64,000 bases of DNA from Actinomycetales bacterium (GTDB lineage: Bacteria > Actinomycetota > Actinomycetes > Actinomycetales > Dermatophilaceae), in contig JADJVI010000052.1 of the NCBI GenBank assembly GCA_016710645.1, forward strand, positions 62,001 to 126,000. The letters run 5' to 3'. The position numbers and the translations under genes are program-made. Positions within the stretch are counted from its first letter, which is position 1, and each line of letters opens with the position of its first letter. The notes under the pieces were generated by a model that ran no database searches, was not told the origin of the DNA, and saw only the letters and a list, made by a program, of their open reading frames with translations. Shown here one piece after another: positions 16,428-26,932 of this stretch.

Positions 16428-18197
16428 GTGACCGTCCTGCGCATGTCCTCGCTGTTCCTGCGAACCCTCCGAGAGGACCCTGCCGACGCCGAGGTGCCGA
16501 GCCACCGGCTGCTGGTGCGCGCGGGCTACATCCGACGGGTCAGCCCCGGGATCTACACCTGGCTGCCCCTTGGGCTGCGAGTGCTGCGCAACATCGAGGC
16601 CATCGTCCGCGAAGAGATGGACGAGATCAGCCAGGAGTTGCTCTTCCCTGCCCTGCTGCCCAAGGAGCCTTACGAGGCCACTGGTCGCTGGACCGAATAC
16701 GGCGACAACATCTTCCGGCTCAAGGACCGCAAGGGCGCCGACTACCTGCTCGGCCCGACCCACGAAGAGCTCTTCACGCTCGCGGTCAAGGACCTCTTCT
16801 CGTCATACAAGGACCTGCCGATCAGCCTCTACCAGATCCAGACGAAGTACCGCGACGAGGCCCGGCCGCGCGCCGGTGTCCTGCGCGGGCGCGAGTTCGT
16901 CATGAAGGATTCCTACTCCTTCGACGTCGACGAAGCCGGTCTGGCCAAGAGCTACGACGCCCACCGCGATGCCTACATCAAGATCTTCAACCGGCTCGGC
17001 TTCCACTACGTCATCGTCCAGGCCATGGCCGGGGCGATGGGCGGCTCCAAGAGCGAGGAGTTCCTCGCCACCGCCGCGAACGGCGAGGACACCTACGTGC
17101 GCTGCGCGAGCTGCGGGTATGCCGCCAATGTCGAGGCCGTGCAGGTGCCGACCCTTGAGGCGATCGATCACACCGGTATGCCGTCCGCCCAGGTCGTCGA
17201 CACGCCCGGCACGCCGACCATCGACACCCTTGTCGACTTCCTCAACGAGGCGCACCCACGAACCGATCGGCCGTGGACCGCGGCCGACACGCTCAAGAAC
17301 GTCGTCGTCCTGCTGGCCCACCCCGACGGCCGCCAGGAGCCCCTCGTCATCGGCGTGCCAGGTGACCGTGAGGTCGACGAGAAGCGCCTGGCCGCCCAGG
17401 TCGAGCCCGCCGTCGTCCTGCCGTTCGACGAGGCGCAGTTCGCCAAGCACCCCGGCCTGGTTCGGGGATACATCGGCCCCGCCGCTCTGGGCGCTGAGTC
17501 CGCGACCGGCATCCGTTACCTCACCGACCCGCGGGTCTCGGCGGGCACCGCGTGGGTGACCGGCGCCAACAGTCCCGGTCAGCACGTCATCGGGCTGGTC
17601 GCCGGTCGCGACTTCAGCGCCGACGGCACCATCGAAGCCGCCGAGGTCAAGGTCGGCGACGTCTGCCCCTCGTGCGGGCAGGGCGAAGGCCTGGAAGCCG
17701 CTCGCGGCATCGAGATGGGCCACATCTTCCAACTCGGCAAGAAGTACGCCGAGGCCCTGGACCTCAAGGTCCTCGACGTCAACGGCAAGCTGACGACGGT
17801 CGTCATGGGGTCCTACGGCATCGGCGTCTCGCGCGCCGTCGCCTGCGTGGCCGAGGGCAACCACGACGACTCCGGGCTGTGCTGGCCTCGCGAGATCAGC
17901 CCTGCTGACGTCCACCTGGTCGCGACCGGCAAGGACGAAGAGGTCTTCGTCGCCGCCGAGACCCTGGCCCGCGAGCTCACCGCCGCGGGTCTGCAGGTCA
18001 TCTACGACGACCGACGCGGGGTGTCACCGGGCGTGAAGTTCAAGGACTCCGAACTCATCGGGGTGCCCACCATCGTCGTCGTCGGCCGCGGACTGGCCAG
18101 CGGGGTCGTCGAACTCAAGGACCGCCGTTCCGGCGAGCGCCGCGAGGTGCCGCTGGCCGAGGCTGTCGACCAGGTATGCCGTGAGGTCCGCGGGTGA
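16428..18197 (+). CDS. proS: Prolyl-tRNA synthetase, bacterial type
   Basis: Class II aminoacyl-tRNA synthetase of 589 residues. It has the class II motif 2 region RDEARPRAGVLRGREF (about 143-158), the bacterial-type editing (INS) domain between about 220 and 400, motif 3 GSYGIGVSR (about 461-469), and the anticodon-binding domain at the C-terminus. GAAGGAG precedes the GTG at 16428. The stop overlaps the start of the HAD gene (GTGA). proS is near the rimP cluster in many actinobacteria; here about 8 kb separates them. Confidence 0.96.
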   Translation: MTVLRMSSLFLRTLREDPADAEVPSHRLLVRAGYIRRVSPGIYTWLPLGLRVLRNIEAIVREEMDEISQELLFPALLPKEPYEATGRWTEYGDNIFRLKDRKGADYLLGPTHEELFTLAVKDLFSSYKDLPISLYQIQTKYRDEARPRAGVLRGREFVMKDSYSFDVDEAGLAKSYDAHRDAYIKIFNRLGFHYVIVQAMAGAMGGSKSEEFLATAANGEDTYVRCASCGYAANVEAVQVPTLEAIDHTGMPSAQVVDTPGTPTIDTLVDFLNEAHPRTDRPWTAADTLKNVVVLLAHPDGRQEPLVIGVPGDREVDEKRLAAQVEPAVVLPFDEAQFAKHPGLVRGYIGPAALGAESATGIRYLTDPRVSAGTAWVTGANSPGQHVIGLVAGRDFSADGTIEAAEVKVGDVCPSCGQGEGLEAARGIEMGHIFQLGKKYAEALDLKVLDVNGKLTTVVMGSYGIGVSRAVACVAEGNHDDSGLCWPREISPADVHLVATGKDEEVFVAAETLARELTAAGLQVIYDDRRGVSPGVKFKDSELIGVPTIVVVGRGLASGVVELKDRRSGERREVPLAEAVDQVCREVRG

Positions 18198-18925
18198 CCG
18201 GTCCGATCGACGCCGTCATCTTCGATTGGGGCGGCACGATCACCCCCTGGCACAGCGTCGACCTGCGCGAGCAGTGGACGGTCTTCGCTCGCGGTATGGG
18301 CGCGATCGCGTGCTCGCTCAACGACACCGCGAGCGCAGTCCATGCCGCTGAGGAGGCGGCCTGGCAGCGCGGGCGGTCCGAGGGCACCAGCGCCCGCTTG
18401 GACGAGATCCTCCAGGACGCTGGACTCGACCCGCAGGCGCCCGCCACGCACGCCGGGCTCACGGCATACCGGGACTTCTGGGAGCCGCACACCTTCACCC
18501 ACCCCGCCATCCCGTCACTCTGGGAGTCGTTGCGGGACAAGGGGATTCGCGTCGGTGTGTTGTCGAACACGATCTGGACTCGCGACTACCACCGTGAGAT
18601 CTTCGCCCGCGACGAGGTGCTGCATCTCATCGACGGCGACATTTACTCCAGCGAGACACCATGGGTGAAGCCGCGCACGGAGATCTTCCTCGCGGCGGCC
18701 GCGGCGGTGGAGGCCGATCCGCGACGGTGCGTCTACGTCGGTGACCGATCTTTCGAGGATGTCCACGGCCCGCAGTCGGCTGGCATGCGCGCGATCTGGA
18801 TCCCGCACTCGGACATCCCGACCGAGCAGCAGGTCTCGCATGAGGCGACGCCCGATGCCGTCGCGCACGAGTTGTCCGACATCGCCGACATCGTCACTGC
18901 GTGGTCGCTGGACGGGCATGCCTGA
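18194..18925 (+). CDS. HAD-superfamily hydrolase
   Basis: A 243-residue HAD protein. The nucleophile is Asp11 in FDWGGT; motif II is VGVLSNT, motif III includes Lys in WVKPRTEIF, and motif IV is YVGDRSFEDV. The residue two after the nucleophile is Gly rather than the Asp of typical HAD phosphatases, as also seen in YihX-like members, so the reaction is uncertain. Between motifs I and II lies an alpha-helical C1 cap. Translation is coupled to proS upstream and to the permease downstream (overlapping starts). Confidence 0.8.
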   Translation: MTGPIDAVIFDWGGTITPWHSVDLREQWTVFARGMGAIACSLNDTASAVHAAEEAAWQRGRSEGTSARLDEILQDAGLDPQAPATHAGLTAYRDFWEPHTFTHPAIPSLWESLRDKGIRVGVLSNTIWTRDYHREIFARDEVLHLIDGDIYSSETPWVKPRTEIFLAAAAAVEADPRRCVYVGDRSFEDVHGPQSAGMRAIWIPHSDIPTEQQVSHEATPDAVAHELSDIADIVTAWSLDGHA

Positions 18926-19697
18926 CGGGCTGCTCGTCTGGGCGCTGCTCGGTGGTGCCGCGCTGCTGGCCGGCTGGGTCGACGCCGTGGTCGGCGGGGG
19001 AGGGCTGATCCAGTTGCCCGCGCTGTTGCTCGGGCTGCCCGGCTCCTCGCCCGCTCAACTGCTCGCGACCAACAAGCTCGGCTCGATCTGCGGCACCTCG
19101 GTCAGCGCGCTCACCTATGCCCGGCGGCTGCGCCCGGATCTGCGCACCGCGGTGTCGGTCGCCGTCCCGGCCTACGTCGGCGCGATCGGCGGAGCCTTCG
19201 TCGGTCTGCACATCCCCAAGGCCGCTTTCAACCCGATCATCCTCGTCCTGCTCATCGCCGTGGGTGCCTACACCCTGCTCAAGCCCTCGCTGGGAGAGGT
19301 GACGGACCTGCGGCACTCGGCCGGACGGCATACCTCGTATGCCGTGCTCGTGGGTCTCGCCATCGGGTGTTACGACGGGGCGCTCGGGCCAGGCACCGGG
19401 TCCTTCCTCGTCTTCGCGCTGGTCGGCCTGCTCGGCTATGCCTTCCTGGAAGCCAGCGCGCTGGCCAAGATCGCCAACTTCGCGACCAACTTGGGGGCAC
19501 TCACCGTTTTCGTCCCGCACGGCGAGGTGATCTGGACGGTCGGCTTGTGGCTCGGGGTGATGAACCTGCTCGGCGGCTATCTCGGTGCCCGTTCGGCGCT
19601 GCGGCTGGGCAGCGGCTTCGTGCGGTCCGTCTTTGTCGTTGTTGTGTCGGCCTTCACCGTGCGGATCGGCGGCGCGCTCGTGGGATTCTGGAGCTGA
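18918..19697 (+). CDS. TSUP-family permease (TauE/SafE type)
   Basis: Eight-helix membrane protein of 259 residues in the sulfite exporter TauE/SafE family. The two halves each carry the family loop: GWVDAVVGGGGLIQLPALL near residue 20 and GCYDGALGPGTGSFLVFAL near residue 155. Substrates in this family are small anions such as sulfite or sulfoacetate, and nothing here narrows it down. The ATG at 18918 overlaps the end of the HAD gene. Codons around residue 137 contain a palindromic pair of the dispersed word (19327-19343). Confidence 0.82.
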   Translation: MPDGLLVWALLGGAALLAGWVDAVVGGGGLIQLPALLLGLPGSSPAQLLATNKLGSICGTSVSALTYARRLRPDLRTAVSVAVPAYVGAIGGAFVGLHIPKAAFNPIILVLLIAVGAYTLLKPSLGEVTDLRHSAGRHTSYAVLVGLAIGCYDGALGPGTGSFLVFALVGLLGYAFLEASALAKIANFATNLGALTVFVPHGEVIWTVGLWLGVMNLLGGYLGARSALRLGSGFVRSVFVVVVSAFTVRIGGALVGFWS

Positions 19698-19717
19698 CGC
19701 GCGGGTTCATCCCCAGA

Positions 19718-19733
19718 TCTGAGCCCTCTCACA
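19718..19733. promoter_or_regulatory. CRP/GlxR-like site upstream of the flavin electron-transfer module
   Basis: TCTGAGCCCTCTCACA matches TGTGA-N6-TCACA at 9 of 10 informative positions. It lies 36 nt upstream of the ferric-reductase-like start codon. One of three such intergenic sites in the window. Confidence 0.4.
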
Positions 19734-19768
19734 GCAAACGCTCAGGTTCGCGGGACAGGGTGACGCTC

Positions 19769-21214
19769 ATGAGCACCGCTACCCTCCACCCGATGACCGA
19801 GCACCCCATGCCCGGTCCGGGTGCTCGGCCCGGTCCGGCGCCGCGTCCCATGCCGGGCGGCCGACCGACGCCGCAGTGGTGGCGGGATGCGGCCGGTGCC
19901 TTCACCTGGCTGACCATGCTCGTCGTCGTCGCGCTGTGGGTCCGTAACGGCGGGATCCAGGAACTCGCCACGGTGGGCGGAGGGCTCATGAGCCTCGGGC
20001 GGCTGCTTGGGTTGGTCGCCTCGCAACTGCTGCTCGTCCAGGTGCTGCTCATGGCCCGCATCCCGTTCGTCGAACGCTCCTACGGCCAGGATGAGCTGGC
20101 CCGACGGCACCGGCTGGTGGGCTTCTGGTCCTTCAACCTCATGGTCGCGCACCTGCTTCTCACCTGGTTCGGGTATGCCGTGCAGACTCGCCAAGGGCTG
20201 TGGGGCACGATCGTCGACCTCGTGGCCAACTACCCGGGCATCCTCCTGGCGGTGGCAGCGGTCGTCGCCCTCACCATGGTGACGGTCACCTCGATCAAGG
20301 TCTCGCGGTCGGCGCTGCGCTACGAGTCGTGGCACCTGCTGCACCTCTATGCCTACCTCGGCGTCGGACTCGCCGTGCCGCACCAGCTGTGGAGCGGTCA
20401 GGATTTCGTCGGCAATCGCCCCGCCACCGTCTTCTGGTGGACCCTGTATGCCGCCGCGCTGGGGTCCGTGCTCGTGTGGCGGGTGGGGGTGCCGATCGCT
20501 CGCACGCTTCGCCATCGGCTCTTGGTCGCCGAGGTGCGGCCCGAGGGACGCGATGCGACGACTGTCGTCGTCACCGGTCGCGACCTCGACCGACTACCTG
20601 CGGCTGCGGGGCAGTTCTTCCAGTGGCGGTTTCTCGATGCTCCCGGTGCCTCACGCGCCCACCCTTACTCCCTCTCTGCCGCGCCCGATGGCCGGAGCCT
20701 GCGGATCACCGCCGCTCATCTGGGCGACGGCTCCTCGGCCTTGGCTCAGCTCACTCCGGGCGCGCGGGTCATGATCGAAGGGCCCTACGGTCGACTCCAC
20801 GGCGGGGTCCGCACCCGTCGCAAGGTGTTGCTCATCGGTGCGGGCATCGGGATCACCCCGATGCGCGCGCTGTTGGAGGAACTCCCGCAGGCGCCTGGCG
20901 ATGTCACCCTGGTCTATCGCGCGCACGCGCAGGACGACGTGCTCTTCGCCGACGAGCTGCTGGCCCTGGCTGGCCAGCGCGGAGCCCGGATCTTCACCGT
21001 GCTCGGCGGACGGGCCACCTCGCGCGAGAGCTGGCTGCCCGGGAGTGCCGCTCACCTCAGCGACACGGATGCATTGCGTCACCTCGTGCCCGACCTGGCC
21101 GACCACGATGTCTACATCTGCGGCGGTCCCCGCTGGATGGACCTGGTCCGCGAGGCCGCCCTCGCCGGGGGAGTGCCCGAGCGCAATATCCACCTCGAAC
21201 GTTTCGCTTACTGA
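19769..21214 (+). CDS. Ferric-reductase-like transmembrane flavoprotein
   Basis: A 481-residue protein that should carry electrons across the membrane from NAD(P)H. After a Pro-rich first 35 residues come about six membrane helices with histidines in suitable places for haem (HRLVGFWSFNLMVAHLLL about 113-130; ESWHLLHLYAYLG and VPHQLW about 187-207). The C-terminal half is a ferredoxin-reductase-like domain: FAD motif HPYSLSAA, nucleotide loop GAGIGITPMRALL and YICGGPRWMD. It lies directly upstream of an FMN-binding protein and its flavin transferase, so the three likely act as one redox unit. The natural acceptor is not known. Confidence 0.85.
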   Translation: MSTATLHPMTEHPMPGPGARPGPAPRPMPGGRPTPQWWRDAAGAFTWLTMLVVVALWVRNGGIQELATVGGGLMSLGRLLGLVASQLLLVQVLLMARIPFVERSYGQDELARRHRLVGFWSFNLMVAHLLLTWFGYAVQTRQGLWGTIVDLVANYPGILLAVAAVVALTMVTVTSIKVSRSALRYESWHLLHLYAYLGVGLAVPHQLWSGQDFVGNRPATVFWWTLYAAALGSVLVWRVGVPIARTLRHRLLVAEVRPEGRDATTVVVTGRDLDRLPAAAGQFFQWRFLDAPGASRAHPYSLSAAPDGRSLRITAAHLGDGSSALAQLTPGARVMIEGPYGRLHGGVRTRRKVLLIGAGIGITPMRALLEELPQAPGDVTLVYRAHAQDDVLFADELLALAGQRGARIFTVLGGRATSRESWLPGSAAHLSDTDALRHLVPDLADHDVYICGGPRWMDLVREAALAGGVPERNIHLERFAY

Positions 21215-21244
21215 CCGGCGAGCACAACCAAAGGAACACCGATC

Positions 21245-21796
21245 ATGCGACGCATCGTCCTGTGGGCCCTGTCCACCATCACGACCCTGGTGCTGTTGTT
21301 CAGCTACCACACCTCGACCTCGAGCACGGTGAGTGCGTCCACCCGGGTCACCACCGGCTCGAACGGCGCTGGTTCGAACGGCACTGGCTCGAACGGGACG
21401 GCGTCCAAGGGCACCGTCCCGGGCGCTGGCACACCGCAGGGTTCCGGATCATCCGGCTCCAACGGCTCGACTGGCTCCAACGGCACGTCGGGTGCCGGTG
21501 GGTCCGCGGGGTCGGCAGCCGGCACAGCGGTCGCCGGGTCGGTCGTGCCCACCCGGTTCGGCAATGTGCAGGTGCAGATCACCGTGGCGAACGGCAAGAT
21601 CACCAGCGCCTCCGTGCTGCAGATCCCCAACCGGGACCGCCACGACATCCAGATCAACAACCGCGCGGTCCCGATCCTCAACCAGGAGGTTGTCTCGGCC
21701 CAGAGCGCGGATATCGACATGGTGTCTGGGGCCACGGTCACTTCGGTTGCCTACATCCAGTCCCTGCAATCGGCCATCGACCAGGCCCATTTGTGA
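21245..21796 (+). CDS. Exported FMN-binding domain protein
   Basis: A 183-residue protein with an N-terminal membrane anchor or signal (VLWALSTITTLVLLF), a low-complexity Ser/Gly/Asn/Thr linker (about 36-97, repeated GSNG units), and a C-terminal FMN-binding domain. The motif DMVSGATVTS (about 159-168) contains the Thr to which ApbE attaches FMN through a phosphoester bond. The ApbE gene follows with a 4-bp overlap. The linker would let the flavin domain reach out from the membrane protein encoded just upstream. Confidence 0.88.
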   Translation: MRRIVLWALSTITTLVLLFSYHTSTSSTVSASTRVTTGSNGAGSNGTGSNGTASKGTVPGAGTPQGSGSSGSNGSTGSNGTSGAGGSAGSAAGTAVAGSVVPTRFGNVQVQITVANGKITSASVLQIPNRDRHDIQINNRAVPILNQEVVSAQSADIDMVSGATVTSVAYIQSLQSAIDQAHL

Positions 21797-22533
21797 GTCG
21801 CCGGGCCTGGGTCGAGCAGCTCATGGGGATGCCGATGAGCATCCACGTGCGCGCCGACGACCCCAACCGCTCGGATATCGAGAGGGCAGTCCAGGCGGCA
21901 TACACGGAGCTGGCTCGCATGGAGGACCTCTTCACGACCTACCGGGCCGATTCGCAGCTCTCCCGCTTACGCCGTGGCGAGTTGACGTTCGCGGGCTGCG
22001 ACCCCCTCGTCGCCGCGGCGCGGGATCTCGGGGAACAGGCCCGGGAGGTGACTGGTGGTGCCTTCACGACCCAGCTTCCCGACGGTGCCGGAGGGTTCGC
22101 GTTCGATCCCACCGGGCTGGTCAAGGGGTGGGCCGTCGATCGCGCTGGTGACTACCTCGCCGGGCTCGCCGGGGTGTCCTGGTGTATCAACGCTGGAGGC
22201 GATGTGCTCGCCGGACGGCACCGGTATGTCCCCCCGCCAGGTGTGGACGCCGCCCCCTGGCGGATCGGGGTGGAGAACCCGCACGACCGCGCCCAGGTCG
22301 CCCGCGTGGTGACCGTCGAGTCGGGAGCCGTCGCCACATCCGGCACGGCGGCTCGGGGCGCACACCTATACGACCCCGTCGCCGACGTCCAGGTTGGGCG
22401 GGCCGGGTCGAGCACCGTCGTCGGGCCGACCCTGCTCTGGGCAGATATCTGGGCCACCGCGCTCTTCGTCGGGGGCACCGCGGCGCGCGAACACTTCGCC
22501 GCCCAGGCGGAGTACTCCGCCTTCGACCTCTGA
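21793..22533 (+). CDS. apbE: FAD:protein FMN transferase (ApbE)
   Basis: Transfers FMN from FAD onto a Thr of the preceding FMN-binding protein. At 246 residues it is shorter than typical ApbE (about 300) and has no evident signal peptide, suggesting a compact actinobacterial form. Family motifs are present: FTTYRADSQLSRL near residue 48, FDPTGLVKGWAVDRA (about 100-114), CINAGGD, ATSGTAARGAHLYDP and the metal-binding ADIWATALF near residue 218. The GTG start overlaps the upstream stop (GTGA), strong evidence that the two proteins work together. Confidence 0.92.
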   Translation: MSRRAWVEQLMGMPMSIHVRADDPNRSDIERAVQAAYTELARMEDLFTTYRADSQLSRLRRGELTFAGCDPLVAAARDLGEQAREVTGGAFTTQLPDGAGGFAFDPTGLVKGWAVDRAGDYLAGLAGVSWCINAGGDVLAGRHRYVPPPGVDAAPWRIGVENPHDRAQVARVVTVESGAVATSGTAARGAHLYDPVADVQVGRAGSSTVVGPTLLWADIWATALFVGGTAAREHFAAQAEYSAFDL

Positions 22534-22545
22534 CGGGGCCGTGGA

Positions 22546-23093
22546 TCAGCGCGAGAGGGTGAACACCCACACGATGATCGGCAGCACCGCGAGCACCATC
22601 CCGATCAGCACCCCGGCTGTGACTGGACCACTGGCCGTCGCCGTGGGCCGGCTGGCCTGGCCCCGGGTGCCCACGACGGCCACGATCGCTGATCCGATCA
22701 GCGCCAAGGCCAGGGACAACGACCAGAGCCACAGGTAGCCGAACACCACCCGGTGGATAGCTGCCATCCCCGAGTTCCAGGTCTGGTCCAGCACCGACTG
22801 CGGGGCGGCCCACATCATGATGAAGATCCAGCCGAAGATCACCACGCAGATGGCCACGGCATAGCACAGGACAGCCAAGGCACCCCAGATCCCGCCCGTC
22901 CACACTGCGGCGAGCGCGGCGTTGACACCGGCCGAGCGCAATGGTGCGGTTCGACGAATCGGGATGGGCGGACCCATGGGGAGAGGCGGTGCGGCGGCGT
23001 ACGGGGAGGCTGGCGGATAGCCAGGCTGGGGCGGGTAACCCTGTTGGGGCGGGTAACCCTGTTGGGGCGGGTATCCCGGAGGTGTGGGGGAAC

Positions 23094-23097
<4 letters not shown>
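22546..23097 (-). CDS. Pro/Gly-rich membrane protein of unknown function
   Basis: A 183-residue protein with a low-complexity cytoplasmic N-terminus made of PPQQGY-type repeats (about 6-30) followed by three hydrophobic segments (about 58-85, 113-138 and 158-178). Such Pro/Gln/Tyr-rich tails on small membrane proteins are common in actinobacteria, often annotated as DUF4190-like or interferon-induced-transmembrane-like, but I cannot place this one in a family. Its start overlaps the stop of the DUF255 gene (ATGA), so they are translationally coupled. Confidence 0.7.
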
Positions 23098-25112
<2,015 letters not shown>

Positions 25113-25128
25113 CGGGTTGCCTTCCGAG

Positions 25129-26190
25129 TCACGGGGTCATCCCGGGGAACGTCGGCATGCTCTGCCCGTATGCCGTGGCGTCGACCAGCGACTCGACAGC
25201 GGCGCGGAGGAGCGGGGGCAGGGCGGGGGACCCGACGGGCAGCCCGGCCACCGGGTTCAGCGTCGCGTCGATGAGATCGGCGAGGGCGGTTTGGACCGCG
25301 GCATGGCCAGTGGTGGCGTCCGTCACGGCGGCCGGACTGCGGAATCCGTAAGGGGAGACGGCCAGACCCGCGGGCGAAACGGCTTTGAGGCGGCGCTCCC
25401 GATCTCTGACCCGGGCCGCGAGAGCGACGAGCGTCGACCGCGAGTCACCCGCCGTGCGCGCGGCCGCGAGGTCGATGACATAGCCGAGCCCGGCCAGGGC
25501 GGTGAGCACAGACGTGGCGGTGCCTTGGTCGAGCACGGGGGTGGTGGGGTCGGCCGGCCAGGAAGCAGTGCCGCCGAGGCGGATCCCGGTGGCTGCGCCG
25601 TGGACGGTGATCGCGGCCAGGATGCCGCGCGCTGGACCGACATCGGCCAACGCCCGCACCCGTTCTGGGGCGACGAGCGCGAGTTCCGCTGTCGCGAGGT
25701 CGTCCGGTCGCATCGGTCCAGCGCTGGTCGTGCCTGCCGAGGTGCTGGCCGCCGTCGAGCCAACCGCCACTCCCGTTGCTCCGGGGGTGGCTGCTGTCCC
25801 GGACGTGCTGGCGGCTACCCCGAGAGCGCGGGTCATCACGTCATCGGGTACGCCTCCATCGCGCAGCAGCTGCTCCAGGACGGCCCGCTGCCGGGTATGC
25901 CGGGCGGCGATCACCGCTGCGTCGGGGGAATTGGTGCGAGCCGCGAGAGCGGCCAGCTCCGACACCTGCCGGTATGCCGTGAGCAGCGCCGACTCGTCGG
26001 GCATCAGCGTCCGGGTGATGAACGGGATTTGGGCGTCCTGCTCGAGCTGGATCCGACAGCCGCCGAGCGCGACGACCCCCAGGGCGAGCGCCCCTGACGT
26101 CGTGACCCGGAGCAGGAGCCGGCGGGACGGCATACCGGTCGCTGGCCGCCAATCGCCCGAAGCGGGCTGCGGGGCAAGGGGGGCCGACAC
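25129..26190 (-). CDS. DUF4439 (ferritin-like) probable lipoprotein
   Basis: A 353-residue Ala-rich protein. Near the N-terminus RRLLLRVTTSGALALGVVALGGC ends in a lipobox-like LGGC, so it is probably exported and lipidated; I write it from GTG 26190, with ATG 26133 as the alternative start. The rest is helical, with a low-complexity Ala/Thr/Ser stretch in the middle, and matches my recollection of the DUF4439 ferritin-like domain. The gene is divergent from rimP, the same place occupied by the Rv2844-type gene in mycobacteria, so this is conserved synteny. Function unknown. Confidence 0.72.
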   Translation of the reverse strand: MSAPLAPQPASGDWRPATGMPSRRLLLRVTTSGALALGVVALGGCRIQLEQDAQIPFITRTLMPDESALLTAYRQVSELAALAARTNSPDAAVIAARHTRQRAVLEQLLRDGGVPDDVMTRALGVAASTSGTAATPGATGVAVGSTAASTSAGTTSAGPMRPDDLATAELALVAPERVRALADVGPARGILAAITVHGAATGIRLGGTASWPADPTTPVLDQGTATSVLTALAGLGYVIDLAAARTAGDSRSTLVALAARVRDRERRLKAVSPAGLAVSPYGFRSPAAVTDATTGHAAVQTALADLIDATLNPVAGLPVGSPALPPLLRAAVESLVDATAYGQSMPTFPGMTP

Positions 26191-26304
26191 GGTCCGATCA
26201 TGACATGCGCGTTCGGCGACGCCTGGGGGGGCGCGGGCGGGAGAGCCGCATTTCGGACAGGCGCAGTTGGCGCGGACAGTCGGGCAGTCGGCGGCGATGC
26301 CGGT

Positions 26305-26310
26305 TACAGT
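26305..26310 (+). promoter_or_regulatory. Putative -10 box (TACAGT) for the rimP-ribF transcription unit
   Basis: TACAGT lies in the 190-bp gap between the divergent DUF4439 gene and rimP. A start near 26317 would give a leader of about 65 nt ending in the strong AGGAGGTGAT ribosome-binding site. No clear -35 box. Confidence 0.35.
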
Positions 26311-26380
26311 GAGGGTGGACCAGGGCCCCGCACGACTGGTCATTCGAGAAGAGCGCCGATAGAGCAGGAGGTGATGGGGC

Positions 26381-26932
26381 GTGATCGCCGATCGCATCCG
26401 GGCTGCTCTCACCGCACCCTTGGCTGACCTCGGACTGGTCGTGGAAGACCTCTCCGTGCAGGCCGCCGGTCGTCGCCGGGTGGTCCGGGTCGCCGTCGAC
26501 GTCGACCTGGCCGACCTGGCCTCCGACGACACGACCTCGCGAATTGCCCCCCTTTCCCTTGACGAGATCGCCGACGCCACCCGCGTGGTGAGCGACACGC
26601 TCGACGCGGCTGGGACGATGGGCGAGACGGCATACGTGCTGGAAGTGAGTTCACCGGGAGTCGAGCGGCCCCTGCTGCAGTGGCGACAGTGGCGCCGCAA
26701 TGTCGGTCGGCTCGTCGTCGCCACCCGTCCCGACGGGACCGCGGTGCGCGGTCGGATCCGTGCGGTCACGACGGATGCGGTCGATCTGGCGCCAGAGAGC
26801 GCTGCTGTTCTGACGCTGCCGATCGCCGAGCTGACCCGCGCCCGGATCGAGGTCGAATTCGGTCGGGTCGACGACCTCGACGACCTTGACGACCTCGACG
26901 AACTGAACGACGCGAGCGAGGAGGACGACTGA
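26381..26932 (+). CDS. rimP: Ribosome maturation factor RimP
   Basis: Needed for maturation of the 30S subunit. The 183-residue protein has the two expected domains: an N-terminal alpha/beta domain ending in YVLEVSSPGVERPL (about 86-99) and a C-terminal SH3-like barrel (RLVVATRPDG to about 165). The last 20 residues are an acidic Asp/Glu tail. The GTG start has a near-perfect AGGAGGTGAT site. First gene of the rimP-nusA-ylxR-infB-rbfA-truB-ribF run; the nusA ATG shares its first base with the rimP stop. Confidence 0.95.
   Translation: MIADRIRAALTAPLADLGLVVEDLSVQAAGRRRVVRVAVDVDLADLASDDTTSRIAPLSLDEIADATRVVSDTLDAAGTMGETAYVLEVSSPGVERPLLQWRQWRRNVGRLVVATRPDGTAVRGRIRAVTTDAVDLAPESAAVLTLPIAELTRARIEVEFGRVDDLDDLDDLDELNDASEEDD

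Noticed and set aside
21350..21540. Tandem-looking GGCTCGAACGGC repeats, considered as a repeat array or CRISPR
   Set aside because: They encode a Gly/Ser/Asn linker in the FMN-binding protein, with no spacer structure.
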